Shown here one piece after another: positions 12,000 to 22,565 of a stretch of 64,000 nt of DNA. The notes beneath the pieces were generated by a model, which was not told the DNA's origin, searched no databases, and saw nothing but the letters and a program-made list of their open reading frames with translations. The position numbers and the translations under genes are program-made. Position 1 is the stretch's first letter, and each line of letters opens with the position of its first letter. The stretch comes from Plutella xylostella (Eukaryota; Arthropoda; Insecta; Lepidoptera; Plutellidae), in assembly GCF_932276165.1 (NCBI RefSeq), contig NC_063988.1, positions 7,502,001 through 7,566,000 on the forward strand. The letters run 5' to 3'.

Positions 12000-12250
12000 T
12001 ACACTCACGGGCAATGAAAAAGTTCCACTCACAAAATTCCGACACCAAACGTAATGAAATATTTTACAAAAATTTCATTTAAAATTTGGACAAAATATTA
12101 TCGCTTTTAGTTGTGTTAATATCCTGATGCTCTGTTAAATGTACTTCAATGTTGCAGAAGGCATAATTAAGCTAGCCTTTACGGTTTAGGAGTAATTTGG
12201 TGCTTTTCTCAGTGGAACCTTGCAGCAGTGGATCATTGCCCGTGAGTGTA
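12000..12250. mobile_element. MITE, CACTCACGGGCAATG family copy 1
   Basis: Inverted ends TACACTCACGGGCAATGA and TCATTGCCCGTGAGTGTA flank about 250 bases with no ORF. TA dinucleotides at both borders fit a Tc1/mariner-type MITE. The same family occurs at 29561-29797 and 50380-50624. Confidence 0.75.
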
Positions 12251-13183
12251 TAAATTTAGATGAATCTTTAATTTACTTATAAAAAATATACTAAACTCCA
12301 AGTTTCATGTTTGGGATACAATATAAACAAAATCGCAAGGCGGGCCTGAATACGTGCTGTGGTCAGAGGTCAAATACACACTTCACTTCAAATGCAATAA
12401 AGTATGGATCCTCTTATAAGATTGCTATGAAGCTTGAAGAATGTTTCAATTTTAACATTCGCTTGTGGAGAAACTTCAGATAAACTTAAAAACTAGGCAC
12501 ATGATAAAATTAGTGTAGTCTCTCCGGTACAGCGGAGCGTGTATACGGCCTACTTTACGGAAAACCATTTTTAAGGCTAAGCTAAACTTGCGGCAAATCT
12601 TTTGGCAAATAAATGGAACTTTTTTTTTCCTTGCGAATATACTAACAGTTACCTGCGAGCTTCGCTTATAGCCTTAAAATGTATTTTTGGCACGATTATT
12701 TTTAACCCTATTAAAATATAGGATTAATAATAAAAATATGATATTTATTTTTAAAAATATTAGTCCATAACGTTTTTTGTATCAATTTGTCTTGTTCTAG
12801 TGTTAATAAACTAAATCAATAACCATAATTAAATAATCGTAAAAACTAAGTCTGTCTCTCGATGCATTCAAGGATGTTGTGATCTGTTTAGTGAGAGATC
12901 GCATGTAAGATAAATCGATTAATTTGTATAAATTTCGAACATTCTATTTTTAAACGCGGATTGAATAATTTGAAAAGTGAATGTAGCCGATGCAACGGTA
13001 ATGTTGTGTCAGAGTGACCGCGCGACCTCATACGATATAAAATTATTAATTTATCCTTATCGTAATTTCATGTTCTAACCTAAAAGTTTTAAGCCTTTAA
13101 CTAATAATTAGACAATTTTACCAGAGTCAATTATAGTTATGAGATATTCGGAAATATTTGAATTAACATAAAATTTTGCCATT
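12251..13183. other. non-coding, nothing recognised
   Basis: AT-rich sequence; no gene, RNA or clear repeat was found. Confidence 0.35.
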
Positions 13184-13475
13184 GCGAGGAGGTCACTAAG
13201 AAACTTTTATCCATGAAGAATATCGGCTTACGTCTAAAAAAAATGCATAAGTAATGTAGTACTAGTATCCTAGTAAATCTTTACAAGTGTTTATTTAGTA
13301 GGTATTTATATATATATATATATAGAGAAAGCTTTTTTGGCCGATAGAGGAGGTCACTAAGAAACTTTTACCCATGAAGAATATCGGCTTACGTCTAAAA
13401 AATGCATAAGTAATGTAGTACTACTATCCTAGTAAATCTTTACAAGTGTTTATTTAGTAGGTATTTAAATATAAG
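13184..13475. repeat. tandem duplication, ~161-bp period, with (TA)n
   Basis: A segment starting GAGGAGGTCACTAAGAAAC is present twice (from 13186 and from 13347) and the copies are nearly identical through GTGTTTATTTAGTAGGTATT. A (TA)n run at about 13308-13324 ends the first unit and probably promoted the duplication. Confidence 0.8.
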
Positions 13476-13809
13476 AGAAAAAAAACAGAATTAAATCTAG
13501 ATAGTGGATGCAATCTTAAGCTTTTTTTTCTCACCACTCTGGTGGATGTGCCAATGCGCCGGCCACTATCTCAACGCAATAATTAAATGGCTGAATGCAA
13601 TCGCATCACTGCATGTAATGCCAAGTAATTGAGAAAAAGGTCTGGGAATTTAAAGCTATTAAGGCCGTCATGGTCGCAGGCTATTGAGAGGAATCTTCCA
13701 AATTTATATACAGGGTGGTGTTTTGTAAACAAACGATCCGGCAGGGCAGTGTGTTGATATAGCCATTATAGAATACTGGGTAAATCAATACAGACTCAAA
13801 TAAAATGAC

Positions 13810-14392
13810 AAAATAAAAAACCGGCCAAGTGCGAGTCGGGCTCGCGCACAAAGGGTTCCGTAGCAGCAAAATTACAGTTAAATCAACCTATCTCAAAAAC
13901 TATAAGAGATACTTTGATCAAACCAAAAATCGTTGAAAGAGTTAATTAGCATGCATCACCTCTATTTTTTTTAGAATTTTATACCCCGTAGTTATAAAAA
14001 TAGAGGGGGGGGGACATACTTTTTACGACTTTGAGAGCTGATATCTCAAAAACCGTTCACTTTAAGAAAAATGTTTTTTAGAAAACTTTATATCATTTTA
14101 AAAGACCTTTCCATTGATACCCCACACGGGTATGTACATCGAAAAAAAAAATTTCATCCCTCAGTTACATGTATGGGGGGCCCCACCCCCAATTCTTTTT
14201 TTTACTATTTAGTGTCATATTTTTGTAGCGGTTCATACAACACATATTCCCATCAAATTTCATCACTGTAGTACTTATAGTTTCCGAGTAAATCGGCTGT
14301 GACAGACGGACAGACGGACAGACGGACAGACGGACATGACGAAACTATAAGGGTTCCGTTTTTGCCATTTTGGCTACGGAACCCTAAAAATG
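13810..14392. mobile_element. widespread lepidopteran non-autonomous repeat (CGGCCAAGTGCGAGTCGG type)
   Basis: The block starts AAAACCGGCCAAGTGCGAGT and has AGGGTTCCGTAGC near the left edge, answered by GGCTACGGAACCCT at the right edge. It includes a run of ACGGACAG units at about 14303-14335. This composition is familiar from many lepidopteran genomes as a dispersed repeat; I do not assign a superfamily. No transposase ORF is present. Confidence 0.6.
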
Positions 14393-14845
14393 AATACGGA
14401 AATTTGTTACGTGAATGTAATGTGAAGTAGGCATTTAAGTTTCAGATCGCTATCATATAAGATTTTGAGATTAAACTAAATAACTTAAAGTCAAGTGCCG
14501 CACCGATTAAGTAATAAAGGCAGTTTATTTTATAATTCCGACTCATGCTAATTGTTATTTGAAGTGGAAGTTGGTACCTATCTAATATTTTTATCCTCTC
14601 TTATGAGATGATAATAAGATATTATACACCAGTTTTTTTTGGAAATTGTTATTTACTTGAGTATATTTCAGATTTTTTTATTAACACTTATAATTTTCTT
14701 ATGATAGTATTTTTTAAGGAAGCCATTGATTGATACTGACAAGTTTTAATAGCGAATTAAAAGTTTTTAATGCAGTATAGTGTAAGTGGATGACCTTTTT
14801 ATGCTCCAGTTATTAAGTGAAATTAATCACCAACATTAAAATATG
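14393..14845. other. non-coding, nothing recognised
   Basis: AT-rich spacer before the split non-LTR fragment. Confidence 0.35.
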
Positions 14846-14849
14846 CTTA

Positions 14850-15208
14850 ACAGTCGTATAATGCTCAATTATTAGCCAAAACCAGACATGAAATTGAAAG
14901 TGAAGAGGAAAAAAAACGAAGGGAAAATACTAGAAGAAAAGACTTACCAATAAAGTTTGTTCCAAAATTTACAGTCATTAAACATTCGGCCGCATATCAG
15001 TCCCAGGTCGTTTTCAACAAATTGCCACTCTATTTAAAAATACTTATCAGCCATAGCAGCTTCAAAACGAAACTAAGAGATTTTTTGTTGAAGGGGTGCT
15101 TCTATAGTCTAGATGAATATCTTAAGTGACTGCCTACCTACATAAGAAACTTAATAATTTTTGTACCTACCTACTTACATCTATTTTTACTTGAAATGAT
15201 ATTATAAT
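14850..15208 (+). pseudogene. non-LTR retrotransposon 3' end, interrupted by DIRS insertion
   Basis: A plus-strand frame from about 14853 to the TGA at 15127-15129 reads, near its end, VVFNKLPLYLKIL ... FKTKLRDFLLKGCFYS, matching the C-terminal style of the LINE at 5795 (VYNKLPDEFKTL ... FKSKVEKYLMSNCFYS). A short 3'UTR follows and is cut by the DIRS element at about 15209. Sequence resuming at 20610-20825 ends in AATAAATAACTATGAACTATGAAC, a LINE-like tail, and is probably the rest of the same 3'UTR. Confidence 0.65.
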
Positions 15209-15227
15209 TATTAAACTAACTTGACCG

Positions 15228-15398
15228 TTATTCAAAGCATAATATACATGAGAGTAGCGTACTTGACTTCCTGTCTGTACTAGCCGTCCGGAAACCGATC
15301 CATCGCGCCATCTTGAAGACCACGTGACTCGTCCATGCTTCCGCCACCACAAATAGGCAGATGATTTTATACTTTTTGAAATCATGCTCTCGTCATTG
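15228..15398 (+). repeat. DIRS left inverted terminal repeat
   Basis: Reverse complement of 20390-20560 over 171 bases, starting TTATTCAAAGCATAATATAC and ending ATCATGCTCTCGTCATTG. Confidence 0.9.
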
Positions 15399-15881
15399 GC
15401 GTCTTTGATTTCAAGCGGTGCGGACGTGCCCAGCTAGCATTAGCTGGAACCCACCGCATTTCTGTACTAAGTCGTATGAAATCTTAAACTTGCTTGAAAT
15501 TTTTATTTCATTATTTTTCTACACCAGTGTTGAAATAAATGTGAATTTTGTGCTTAAGTGACCCTGGTTTGGATCTCAGTGCATTATTATATTGGTGAGC
15601 CTTATTTGGCGAATTTGGTGAGTTTTTGAAACATTATTTTAGGCGTAATGCCCGTAACTTTCGAAATAATTTTCGTTCAGGTCAACGAAACAGTAAATTA
15701 AATATAACTTCGGTTAAATTTTAAACAATAATTATTTGCTTACTTTAGGATTAGCTATTGCCCGTTTCTTTTTGAATTTGTTAGTGTTAACAATGCACTT
15801 TTGTTACGGAATAGGAACAGAAACAAGATTTATGATCGACATTGTGATTAACGGTGTTACCGTTCGGTTTCTGTTTAGAAA

Positions 15882-17099
15882 ATGAGTGAACCCGGTCCAT
15901 CGACGAGCAGGGAGGCGGCGGAGGTCCCGGCGGAGGCGGCGACGGCGCGTGGAAGCAAGCGAGCGCGCGCATCCAGCACCAGCTCCAGCTCCAGCAGCGC
16001 CAGCTCCGACAGCTCCAGCTCGTCTAGCGGCGCGCGCCGCCGCCGCCGACACAAGCGGAAGAAGAGGCATCATGGTCGTAAGCTCAAACAATTAATTAGT
16101 GAGGTGTCGGGTCTAAAGAGGCAATTGGCTAGCAGAAATAGCTTCCCTGAACTAGACTCCCTGAATAATGAGGATGTTGACATTATTGACCCAAATGTGA
16201 GCGGGGAATTATTTGAAGCGGATTCAGATAAGGAATTAGGGTTTAGTCTCCCGTTTGCCACCAAAACTAAGGAACCAGCTATACCCTCCACATCCCCTGA
16301 GATGTTGGAACAATTAAAACTGCTTCAACGCTTTGACCAGGAACAATGGTCCGATGTTCGGTATTCAGATATACAAAAACTGTATGTACACAAGCCAGGC
16401 TTTACTAACCTAGATCCTAATGAAGAAGTGAGGCAATATGATACGTCAAAGACACTCATTAACACCGAGAAAGCTTTTGCAGGGATAACTTATGGTTTAT
16501 TAAAACAACGTGACGCACTACAGAGCGAAATGCGAGATTTTCTAATGTGGGCACGCCAGGCTGACCAGCTCAGCTACGAAAATATTTACACAAAGCTTAA
16601 CGATATTTTTACGACAGGTGAGTACGTTAAAGCTACCAATGATACATGCCAGCTCGTGTGTGGTCACAGGGCGGAGCTAATTCAACACAGGAGAGAGGCA
16701 ATTTTGGCATCCGTCAAGGATCCCTATTATAAAAATGCATTACGAAAAATTCCACCCACATGCACTACATTATTCGATACCGAGAAATTCAGTGCTGTCC
16801 TTGAAAAAGCAGGAGGCATAAAGAGCGTTTTCTGGACAAAACAAAAGGATCGCAGTACTTCTGCTCCGCAGGCCGATCCTGGAACCTCCTCAACACAGGA
16901 CTTTTCTACCAGAAAACCTGTGAAACCAAACTACAAGCAGGTTGATCATGGCCGTTCTAAACAATCAAATGGTAATTTTCGGGGACGAGGAGGTAAGGTT
17001 TCAGGTTTCAGAGGAAGAGGTACGGCACACAGAGGATCAAGGAAGCGCTCTCCCACTTCCCACCGGGATAGTAGAGCACAACATAAACGAAAATACTGA
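15882..17099 (+). CDS. DIRS gag-like protein (ORF1)
   Basis: A 405-residue intact frame. Residues 1-20 are acidic/neutral. Residues about 30-50 are a long serine run (SSTSSSSSSASSDSSSSSS), followed by a basic block RRRRRHKRKKRHHGRK (possible nuclear localisation and nucleic-acid binding). The middle (about 100-320) is a helical region without a zinc knuckle, as in DIRS and PAT gag proteins. The C-terminus is RG/GRG-rich (NFRGRGGKVSGFRGRG). It overlaps the next frame by about 150 bases. The function is inferred from position and composition; DIRS gag proteins are poorly conserved. Confidence 0.75.
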   Translation: MSEPGPSTSREAAEVPAEAATARGSKRARASSTSSSSSSASSDSSSSSSGARRRRRHKRKKRHHGRKLKQLISEVSGLKRQLASRNSFPELDSLNNEDVDIIDPNVSGELFEADSDKELGFSLPFATKTKEPAIPSTSPEMLEQLKLLQRFDQEQWSDVRYSDIQKLYVHKPGFTNLDPNEEVRQYDTSKTLINTEKAFAGITYGLLKQRDALQSEMRDFLMWARQADQLSYENIYTKLNDIFTTGEYVKATNDTCQLVCGHRAELIQHRREAILASVKDPYYKNALRKIPPTCTTLFDTEKFSAVLEKAGGIKSVFWTKQKDRSTSAPQADPGTSSTQDFSTRKPVKPNYKQVDHGRSKQSNGNFRGRGGKVSGFRGRGTAHRGSRKRSPTSHRDSRAQHKRKY

Positions 17100-19938
17100 C
17101 TCTGCCAGAATATTCCGTGCCGGCCAACTGGGTCGCTACTACCACAACTGGGAACTGCTCGGGGCACCGCCCTACATTCTCAACATAATCAGAGGTTACC
17201 GTATCCCATTCGTAACCAAGCCGCCGTTGTGCATGCCAAACCATCGCAGCAACATAACATTACCCTCAGTAGAAATGTCTCAGGTAATAAACACAATGAT
17301 GCAGCAAGGTGTCTTGAGGGTGGTAGCACCGTCCCCCAGTTTCATTTCGACGATTTTTCTGAGACCGAAAAGCGACGGCACGTCAAGACCAATATTCAAT
17401 TTAAAAAGTCTCAACAAATTCGTTATGGTACAAAAATTTCGTCTTATAAACATTCATCGTGTGCCAGACTTCCTCCAGTCACAAGATTGGATGGCAAAAA
17501 TAGATTTCCACCAGGCATACTTCCATCTGAAGGTAGCTCGAAGTCATCGTCGGTTTTTACGCCTAATTTACAAGAAAAAACTTATGGAAATGACGTGCCT
17601 ACCTACGTGGTCTCAGTTCAGCCCCGAAAACTTTTGCATCCATATCCAATTGGATCGCACAGAGGCTCCGCGAAGAAGGTGTCCGCATACTGGTATATCT
17701 GGACGATTTCTACTTGGTGCACCAGAACCGAGACATCTTGCTGGACCATGTGACCAAAACTGTAAGACTGCTGGAAAATCTGGGTTGGAATATCAACAAA
17801 CAAAAATCAATTCTAAAACCTCAGAAAGCTCTGGAGTTTCTGGGAATTATTTGGGACAGCTGGAACAATATAAAATATCTCCCCGAGAGAATAGTAGGCA
17901 AAATACAAAACCAGCTTCATGCGATAATCAACAAAGGCCAAGCTTCCGTCTTAGAGTTGCAGCAAGTGGTCGGCATTATGAATTTTGCCAGTTTTGTCAT
18001 ACCGAGGGGGAGGCTAAACTATCGAGCCACTCAAAAACAGGTCAACACGCTGCTAAAGCTACAAATAATAAAATGACGCCCATTGCCAAAAAATGTACTT
18101 GTAGAGTTGAAATGGTGGGTACAGAACTGCAGGAAGACTTCACAAATACATGTGTCTCTCCCTATGCATTACCTAACAACGGATGCGAGCGACATCGGCT
18201 GGGGAGCGAAGTTAGACCACGAGAGTTTGGAAGGCACATGGACTCTGTCAGAACAGAGCCTTCACTGCAACCAAAAAGAAATGATTGCCATACTAAACGT
18301 CTTGCGAGGTCATGGTCGGCACCTGAGCTCGAAGGCTCTACTCATCCAGTGCGACAACCAAACGGTAGTCTCCTACTTGCGCAACGAGGGGGGGACCAAG
18401 TCTACTCAGTTAATGAACCTGACAATGAAGGTATTCCATTTAATAGACCATTACAACATCCAAATGTCTATTTATCACATTCCAGGCAATTACAATCAAA
18501 ACGCCGACCACCTATCACGCCACAAGGCTCCACCGGAGTGGCACCTGTTACCCCAATTAACGCAGGTAATATTCCAAAAGTGGGGAACTCCGTCAGTAGA
18601 TCTGTTTGCGTCTCAAACGGCACATGTAGTGGAGAATTATTGCTCTCTCGACAGGTCAGACCAACAAGCATACTTTCACGATGCCTTGAGTCGAATGTGG
18701 GACTATCCCCTAGCTTGGGTGTTCCCGCCTCCGTATTTGATTCCCAAAGTGCTAGGTCACCTGAATACAGCCAAAGGTCTATACCTGATCGTAGTGCCAA
18801 GGTGGGACAAAGTGTTTTGGAGACCAGACCTGAAGAGCAGAGCAACTGCAGCCCCGTTCACAGTCAGGCATCTCAGCCATGTCCTAGTCGACGTGACGAC
18901 CGGCCTTCCACCTCCCAAAGTATCGGAGATGACACTGGAAATCTGGAAATGTGGGGGTGGAACCAACACCTGACCGGCTGGTCGGACTCGCAAAAAAGGT
19001 TACTGTCCTCGAGTTGGCGAGAATCGACCATGAGGACATACAAACCTGCATGGAGAAGGTGGACGGTCTGGTCGTCAAAGAACGGCATAGATCCCTTTCA
19101 GCCATCTGGATCTCAACTGGCAAGATTCCTAGCTGACCTTCATCAGGTTGACGGATTATCTTTAAGTACCATTTTAGTTCATAAATCGGTAGTGTCCACT
19201 TTTTGCAATCCCAACCTCGAAACTAAACTTAGTTCACATACACTTGTGAAACAAGTTCTAAAATCTATAGCTCTTGCTAAACCAAAAAGAATAAAACCTC
19301 CAATATGGGATGTGGATGTCTTAACAAACTATATAAGTAAAAAAGATCCTAATCCAAGAAGTCTTTACGAAGTGTCGAAATTTACAGCTGCTATTCTGCT
19401 GCTTTGCTCTGGGCGTCGAGTACACGATTTAACATTACTCAAAATTTCACCAGAGTATTGTACCATAGAACAAGATGTTATAATCCTAAGACCTGTTTTC
19501 GGTTCCAAAACTGACAATGCCACACATCAGCAGTCTGGGTGGAAACTAATGAGAAATACTAATAATTTATCATTAGATCCAGTTCATTGGGTAAAACTCC
19601 TTATTAAGATATCTGGGCCCCGAAGGGAGTTAGTTAAAACTGATTTCCTATTTCTGACTACCGCAGGAGAGGCAAAAGCTGCGTCACGCACTGTTATAAG
19701 TGGCTGGATTAAGAAGTTGTTACATGAGGCTGGCATAAGTGGCACCCCCGGTAGCTTTAGATCAGCTGTTGCCTCTAAAAACTGGGTCGAAAACTTCTCA
19801 TTAGATGATATCCTCGAAAGAGGCAATTGGAAATCAGCTAATACATTTAGAAAATTCTATTGCCGTGACATTATTACTAGAAGGCCTAATAATCAGACAC
19901 TGATCTCTTCTTTATTTACTCCCACAAATACTACATAA
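16942..19938 (+). CDS. DIRS ORF containing RT N-terminus and the tyrosine recombinase
   Basis: A 998-codon open frame. Its first ~220 codons encode the reverse transcriptase N-terminal half (GVLRVVAPSPSFISTIFL, RPIFNLKSLNKF, motif A MAKIDFHQAYFHLKV). After a one-base shift near 17602 this frame no longer encodes RT: codons for about 18 kb-18.9 kb are an open alternative reading of the RT/RNase H region. From about 18950 it encodes the tyrosine recombinase: an N-terminal SAM-like DNA-binding part (ESTMRTYKPAWRRWTVW), catalytic Arg in LLLCSGRRVHDLTLL, the second-Arg box as GSFRSAVAS, the box GNWKSANTFRKF, and the nucleophile Tyr in RKFYCRDI. It integrates the circular cDNA. The His of the usual HxxR box is Gly here. 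Confidence 0.8.
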   Translation: MIMAVLNNQMVIFGDEEVRFQVSEEEVRHTEDQGSALPLPTGIVEHNINENTDSARIFRAGQLGRYYHNWELLGAPPYILNIIRGYRIPFVTKPPLCMPNHRSNITLPSVEMSQVINTMMQQGVLRVVAPSPSFISTIFLRPKSDGTSRPIFNLKSLNKFVMVQKFRLINIHRVPDFLQSQDWMAKIDFHQAYFHLKVARSHRRFLRLIYKKKLMEMTCLPTWSQFSPENFCIHIQLDRTEAPRRRCPHTGISGRFLLGAPEPRHLAGPCDQNCKTAGKSGLEYQQTKINSKTSESSGVSGNYLGQLEQYKISPRENSRQNTKPASCDNQQRPSFRLRVAASGRHYEFCQFCHTEGEAKLSSHSKTGQHAAKATNNKMTPIAKKCTCRVEMVGTELQEDFTNTCVSPYALPNNGCERHRLGSEVRPREFGRHMDSVRTEPSLQPKRNDCHTKRLARSWSAPELEGSTHPVRQPNGSLLLAQRGGDQVYSVNEPDNEGIPFNRPLQHPNVYLSHSRQLQSKRRPPITPQGSTGVAPVTPINAGNIPKVGNSVSRSVCVSNGTCSGELLLSRQVRPTSILSRCLESNVGLSPSLGVPASVFDSQSARSPEYSQRSIPDRSAKVGQSVLETRPEEQSNCSPVHSQASQPCPSRRDDRPSTSQSIGDDTGNLEMWGWNQHLTGWSDSQKRLLSSSWRESTMRTYKPAWRRWTVWSSKNGIDPFQPSGSQLARFLADLHQVDGLSLSTILVHKSVVSTFCNPNLETKLSSHTLVKQVLKSIALAKPKRIKPPIWDVDVLTNYISKKDPNPRSLYEVSKFTAAILLLCSGRRVHDLTLLKISPEYCTIEQDVIILRPVFGSKTDNATHQQSGWKLMRNTNNLSLDPVHWVKLLIKISGPRRELVKTDFLFLTTAGEAKAASRTVISGWIKKLLHEAGISGTPGSFRSAVASKNWVENFSLDDILERGNWKSANTFRKFYCRDIITRRPNNQTLISSLFTPTNTT
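17100..18973 (+). pseudogene. DIRS reverse transcriptase-RNase H (broken)
   Basis: The RT frame runs with motif A to CLP at about 17600, then must shift by one base to continue as GLSSAPKTF, the catalytic YLDD box (about 17695), and FLGIIWDSW, up to an in-frame TGA at 18074-18076. It continues as LVELKWW, with RNase H motifs TTDASDIGWGA, QCDNQTVVSYL and HIPGNYNQNADHLSRH. The final part (VDLFASQTAHVVENYCS, DALSRMWDYPLAWVFPPP, PRWDKVFWRPDL) resembles the C-terminal methyltransferase-like module reported in DIRS polyproteins. One indel and one stop are the only visible lesions. Confidence 0.8.
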
Positions 19939-20248
19939 GTGATTGACCTGTAATTAAGCTAATCAATACATAAGATCAATAGGAAAAGTGATTATATAGG
20001 TACATAAATGTGTGTATAATTTTAGTACATAAGTACTGATTGTATAATAAATCAATAAAATTAAGCATGATAAAAGGATAATCTACTTAACTCTACTACG
20101 AATACAACATCATATTTAATAAAAATGCATTATTCTTATTACCTACTCTTAGTACCCTCTATAATAAACATAACATCTTATAATTGTAATATTTAAGCAG
20201 ATCACATTGGCATCATAAGTCCACCACCACCAGGCGATAACAAACACG

Positions 20249-20356
20249 TCTCTCATGTATATTATGCTTTGAATAACGGTCAAGTTAGTTTAATAGCTAC
20301 GTTTTACCTGAAAATAAAACGTTTATTAAACATACTTACCTTATTCAAAGCATAAT
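20249..20356 (+). repeat. DIRS internal complementary region
   Basis: The left part (CTCTCATGTATATTATGC through GTTAGTTTAATA) is complementary to the extreme left end of the element. The right part (AATAGCTACGTTTTACC to AAGCATAATA) is complementary to the extreme right end. This is the template that restores both termini during DIRS circle formation. Confidence 0.85.
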
Positions 20357-20389
20357 ACTTTAAATTCTGCCTGGTGACATTTCAAGACT

Positions 20390-20560
20390 CAATGACGAGA
20401 GCATGATTTCAAAAAGTATAAAATCATCTGCCTATTTGTGGTGGCGGAAGCATGGACGAGTCACGTGGTCTTCAAGATGGCGCGATGGATCGGTTTCCGG
20501 ACGGCTAGTACAGACAGGAAGTCAAGTACGCTACTCTCATGTATATTATGCTTTGAATAA
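20390..20560 (+). repeat. DIRS right inverted terminal repeat
   Basis: 171-base inverted copy of 15228-15398. A further right-end extension runs to 20609. Confidence 0.9.
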
Positions 20561-20609
20561 GGTAAGTATGTTTAATAAACGTTTTATTTTCAGGTAAAAC
20601 GTAGCTATT

Positions 20610-20825
20610 TAAATTGGTAATTTCGACAAATTGTATTAAGTATAATTATTATTTTAATGACTTTTTCAAATTATATTAATCGTAAAAAGTTGATTGCATA
20701 TTGTAAAGTATAGGTTGGATACCACAAAACTTTATTAAATTGTGTAACTACCTAGGTTAAGTTAGTTTTAAAAAATTCACACACAATGTATATTGTTTAT
20801 GAATAAATAACTATGAACTATGAAC
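20610..20825 (+). pseudogene. resumed 3'UTR/tail of the split non-LTR element
   Basis: Non-coding AT-rich sequence ending AATAAATAACTATGAACTA plus a second TGAAC unit, like the reiterated 3' tail of a LINE. Interpreted as continuing from 15208. Confidence 0.45.
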
Positions 20826-22165
20826 TAATTATTATAATTAATTAATTACATACCTACCACTTTTTGATTCAAATATTTTTTTTAAACTAGGCTCAAATTA
20901 CGTAGTAGCTTTTATTTCCCGTTGATTTTTTGTTTGTGGATAAATTGTTAGGAGTAGTTTATCTAGGTTTAGCATTAGCATATAACTTCGACAGCCTTAG
21001 TAGGGAAGTTAATATTAAAATGGCATGAAAATCTATCGCCATAAAAGTAGTAAACATGATCGTTTTTTGAAGGCTTGGTTTACTTTAAAAGTTATTTTTT
21101 TTTAAATGCTGTGTATTTTTAAAAGATAATTTATCTACATATTAATTGATACTGTAATGCTAGAAAATTCGCTTTTTTTATTTTCGTAAGTAAAGAGTTA
21201 CACAAAGTAATGCCAGCTGATGCCTTTTGCGTGCGGATAATGACGAGCCGATTACCGCATTAGTGCCGAAATAACTTACAAACTCTATGGAATTATCTTA
21301 ACAATGCCAAGTTTACTGGGCCTTTGAACAAAACATATTTAGGCTGAAGTAATTACAGATTGGCAAACATTATAGACAATACCTACCTGTACCTACTTAT
21401 ATGGTCATATACTCATATCTTAACTAACTTAACCTATATTATACAATTTGGAAATAGTATGCTAGTATTTAATGGCTTTTTCTGTATTGCTTTGCAATTA
21501 ATAGTTTATTGTGTAATTTCCAACTTAATATATAATGATTGTTATACATTTTGAATGTTTGATTTATGTAGATGCTACCTGATTTTTGTAAAAAAATATG
21601 AAACCAAACGAAAATATTTGAAATTTAGTTAGTTCAGAATATGACCCTCTTTCGACTTACTATGCCGCTTTTGCAACATCCTGTATTATATTAGTATAAC
21701 AATCACAATTTAATAAATGCTTCAAACTGGTACCTAATCAAACTTTGAATTTTTAAACAGACTTTCCTCGTTGCCTACGAAAATTGCGTAAAAGTGACGA
21801 ATTAATATGAACTGTATAAACCTTTAAAGAAACTCTAACAGTTATTTCAAATAAGTCTTCAAGAACACTGGACATTACAAAATTTCGTGCTAATTTGATG
21901 CCTACTCAAGAATCTTAAAGCGCCTTAAAAATAAGATGGTCTTATACAGAAGGTTACTCAAAACGACAAACTGTTTCTGGCAAGGTTAACATAATTAGGT
22001 ATATATATGTGTGCAGAACTTTAAGTTACTTTTATGTTATTAAAAAAAAACATTAAAAATATTAATTTGAATTTATTTCATATTTCGTTCTTATATTTTT
22101 TTAAATGCTTAATAATAATATTTACAGATGTAGCTAATAAGTATTTGTATATCCTTCTTGTTCAA
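20826..22165. other. non-coding; one solitary MITE end
   Basis: No gene is seen. TTTCGACTTACTATGCCG then TTTTGCAACATCCTGTA at about 21645-21690 is another end of the 11653-11835 MITE family. Confidence 0.4.
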
Positions 22166-22171
22166 ATCAGT

Positions 22172-22565
22172 AACTGCCTCTGTGGTCTAGTGGTAGAAGC
22201 TTCGCTTCATGACCCAGAGGTCCCGGGTTCGATTCCTGGGTGGGACCATCAATTTGTGTTTCTAAATTGTGGTTCTAAGTTTGGTTAGGACATAGAAGGC
22301 TGATCACCTGATGTCCGAAACAGTGAAACGATCCATGCTGTCGGATGGGCATGTAAAGCAGTCGGTCCTGCGCCTAGCTCTCTCCAGTCGTGTCGGTCAA
22401 TCCGTCCCATTGGGCTATGAGAGTGATGGAACAGAGAGTGCTCCTGTGTACTGCGCACACACTTGGGCACTATAATCTACTCCTGCGTAGATGGCTGATC
22501 TCAGTTGAGATTGGCCGCCGTGGTCGAAATTCGGCTAGGAGGACATTATTATTATTATCTATTAT
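22172..22565 (+). mobile_element. tRNA-derived SINE with (ATT)n tail
   Basis: The head carries an A box (TGGTCTAGTGGTAGAAGC) and a B box (GGGTTCGATTCC), the internal RNA polymerase III promoter. A ~300-base body follows and ends in ATTATTATTATC. The acceptor-stem halves do not pair, so this is a SINE and not a functional tRNA gene. Confidence 0.8.

Larger units (their letters stand above)
15209..20609 (+). mobile_element. DIRS-type tyrosine-recombinase retrotransposon, near complete
   Basis: About 5.4 kb with all DIRS hallmarks. Inverted terminal repeats of 171 bp lie at 15228-15398 and 20390-20560. An internal complementary region at about 20249-20356 is complementary to the outer left end (15209-15260) and the outer right end (20538-20609) joined together; the join shares a TATT. 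Inside are a gag-like ORF, an RT/RNase H reading frame and a tyrosine recombinase ORF. DIRS elements replicate through a circular intermediate rejoined by the recombinase and leave no target duplication, as seen here. The RT/RH frame is broken by one frameshift and one stop, so this copy is probably dead, although gag and recombinase are open. Confidence 0.9.

Noticed and set aside
22172..22250. Functional tRNA gene
   Set aside because: A and B boxes are present but acceptor-stem halves do not pair, and a SINE body with ATT tail follows.
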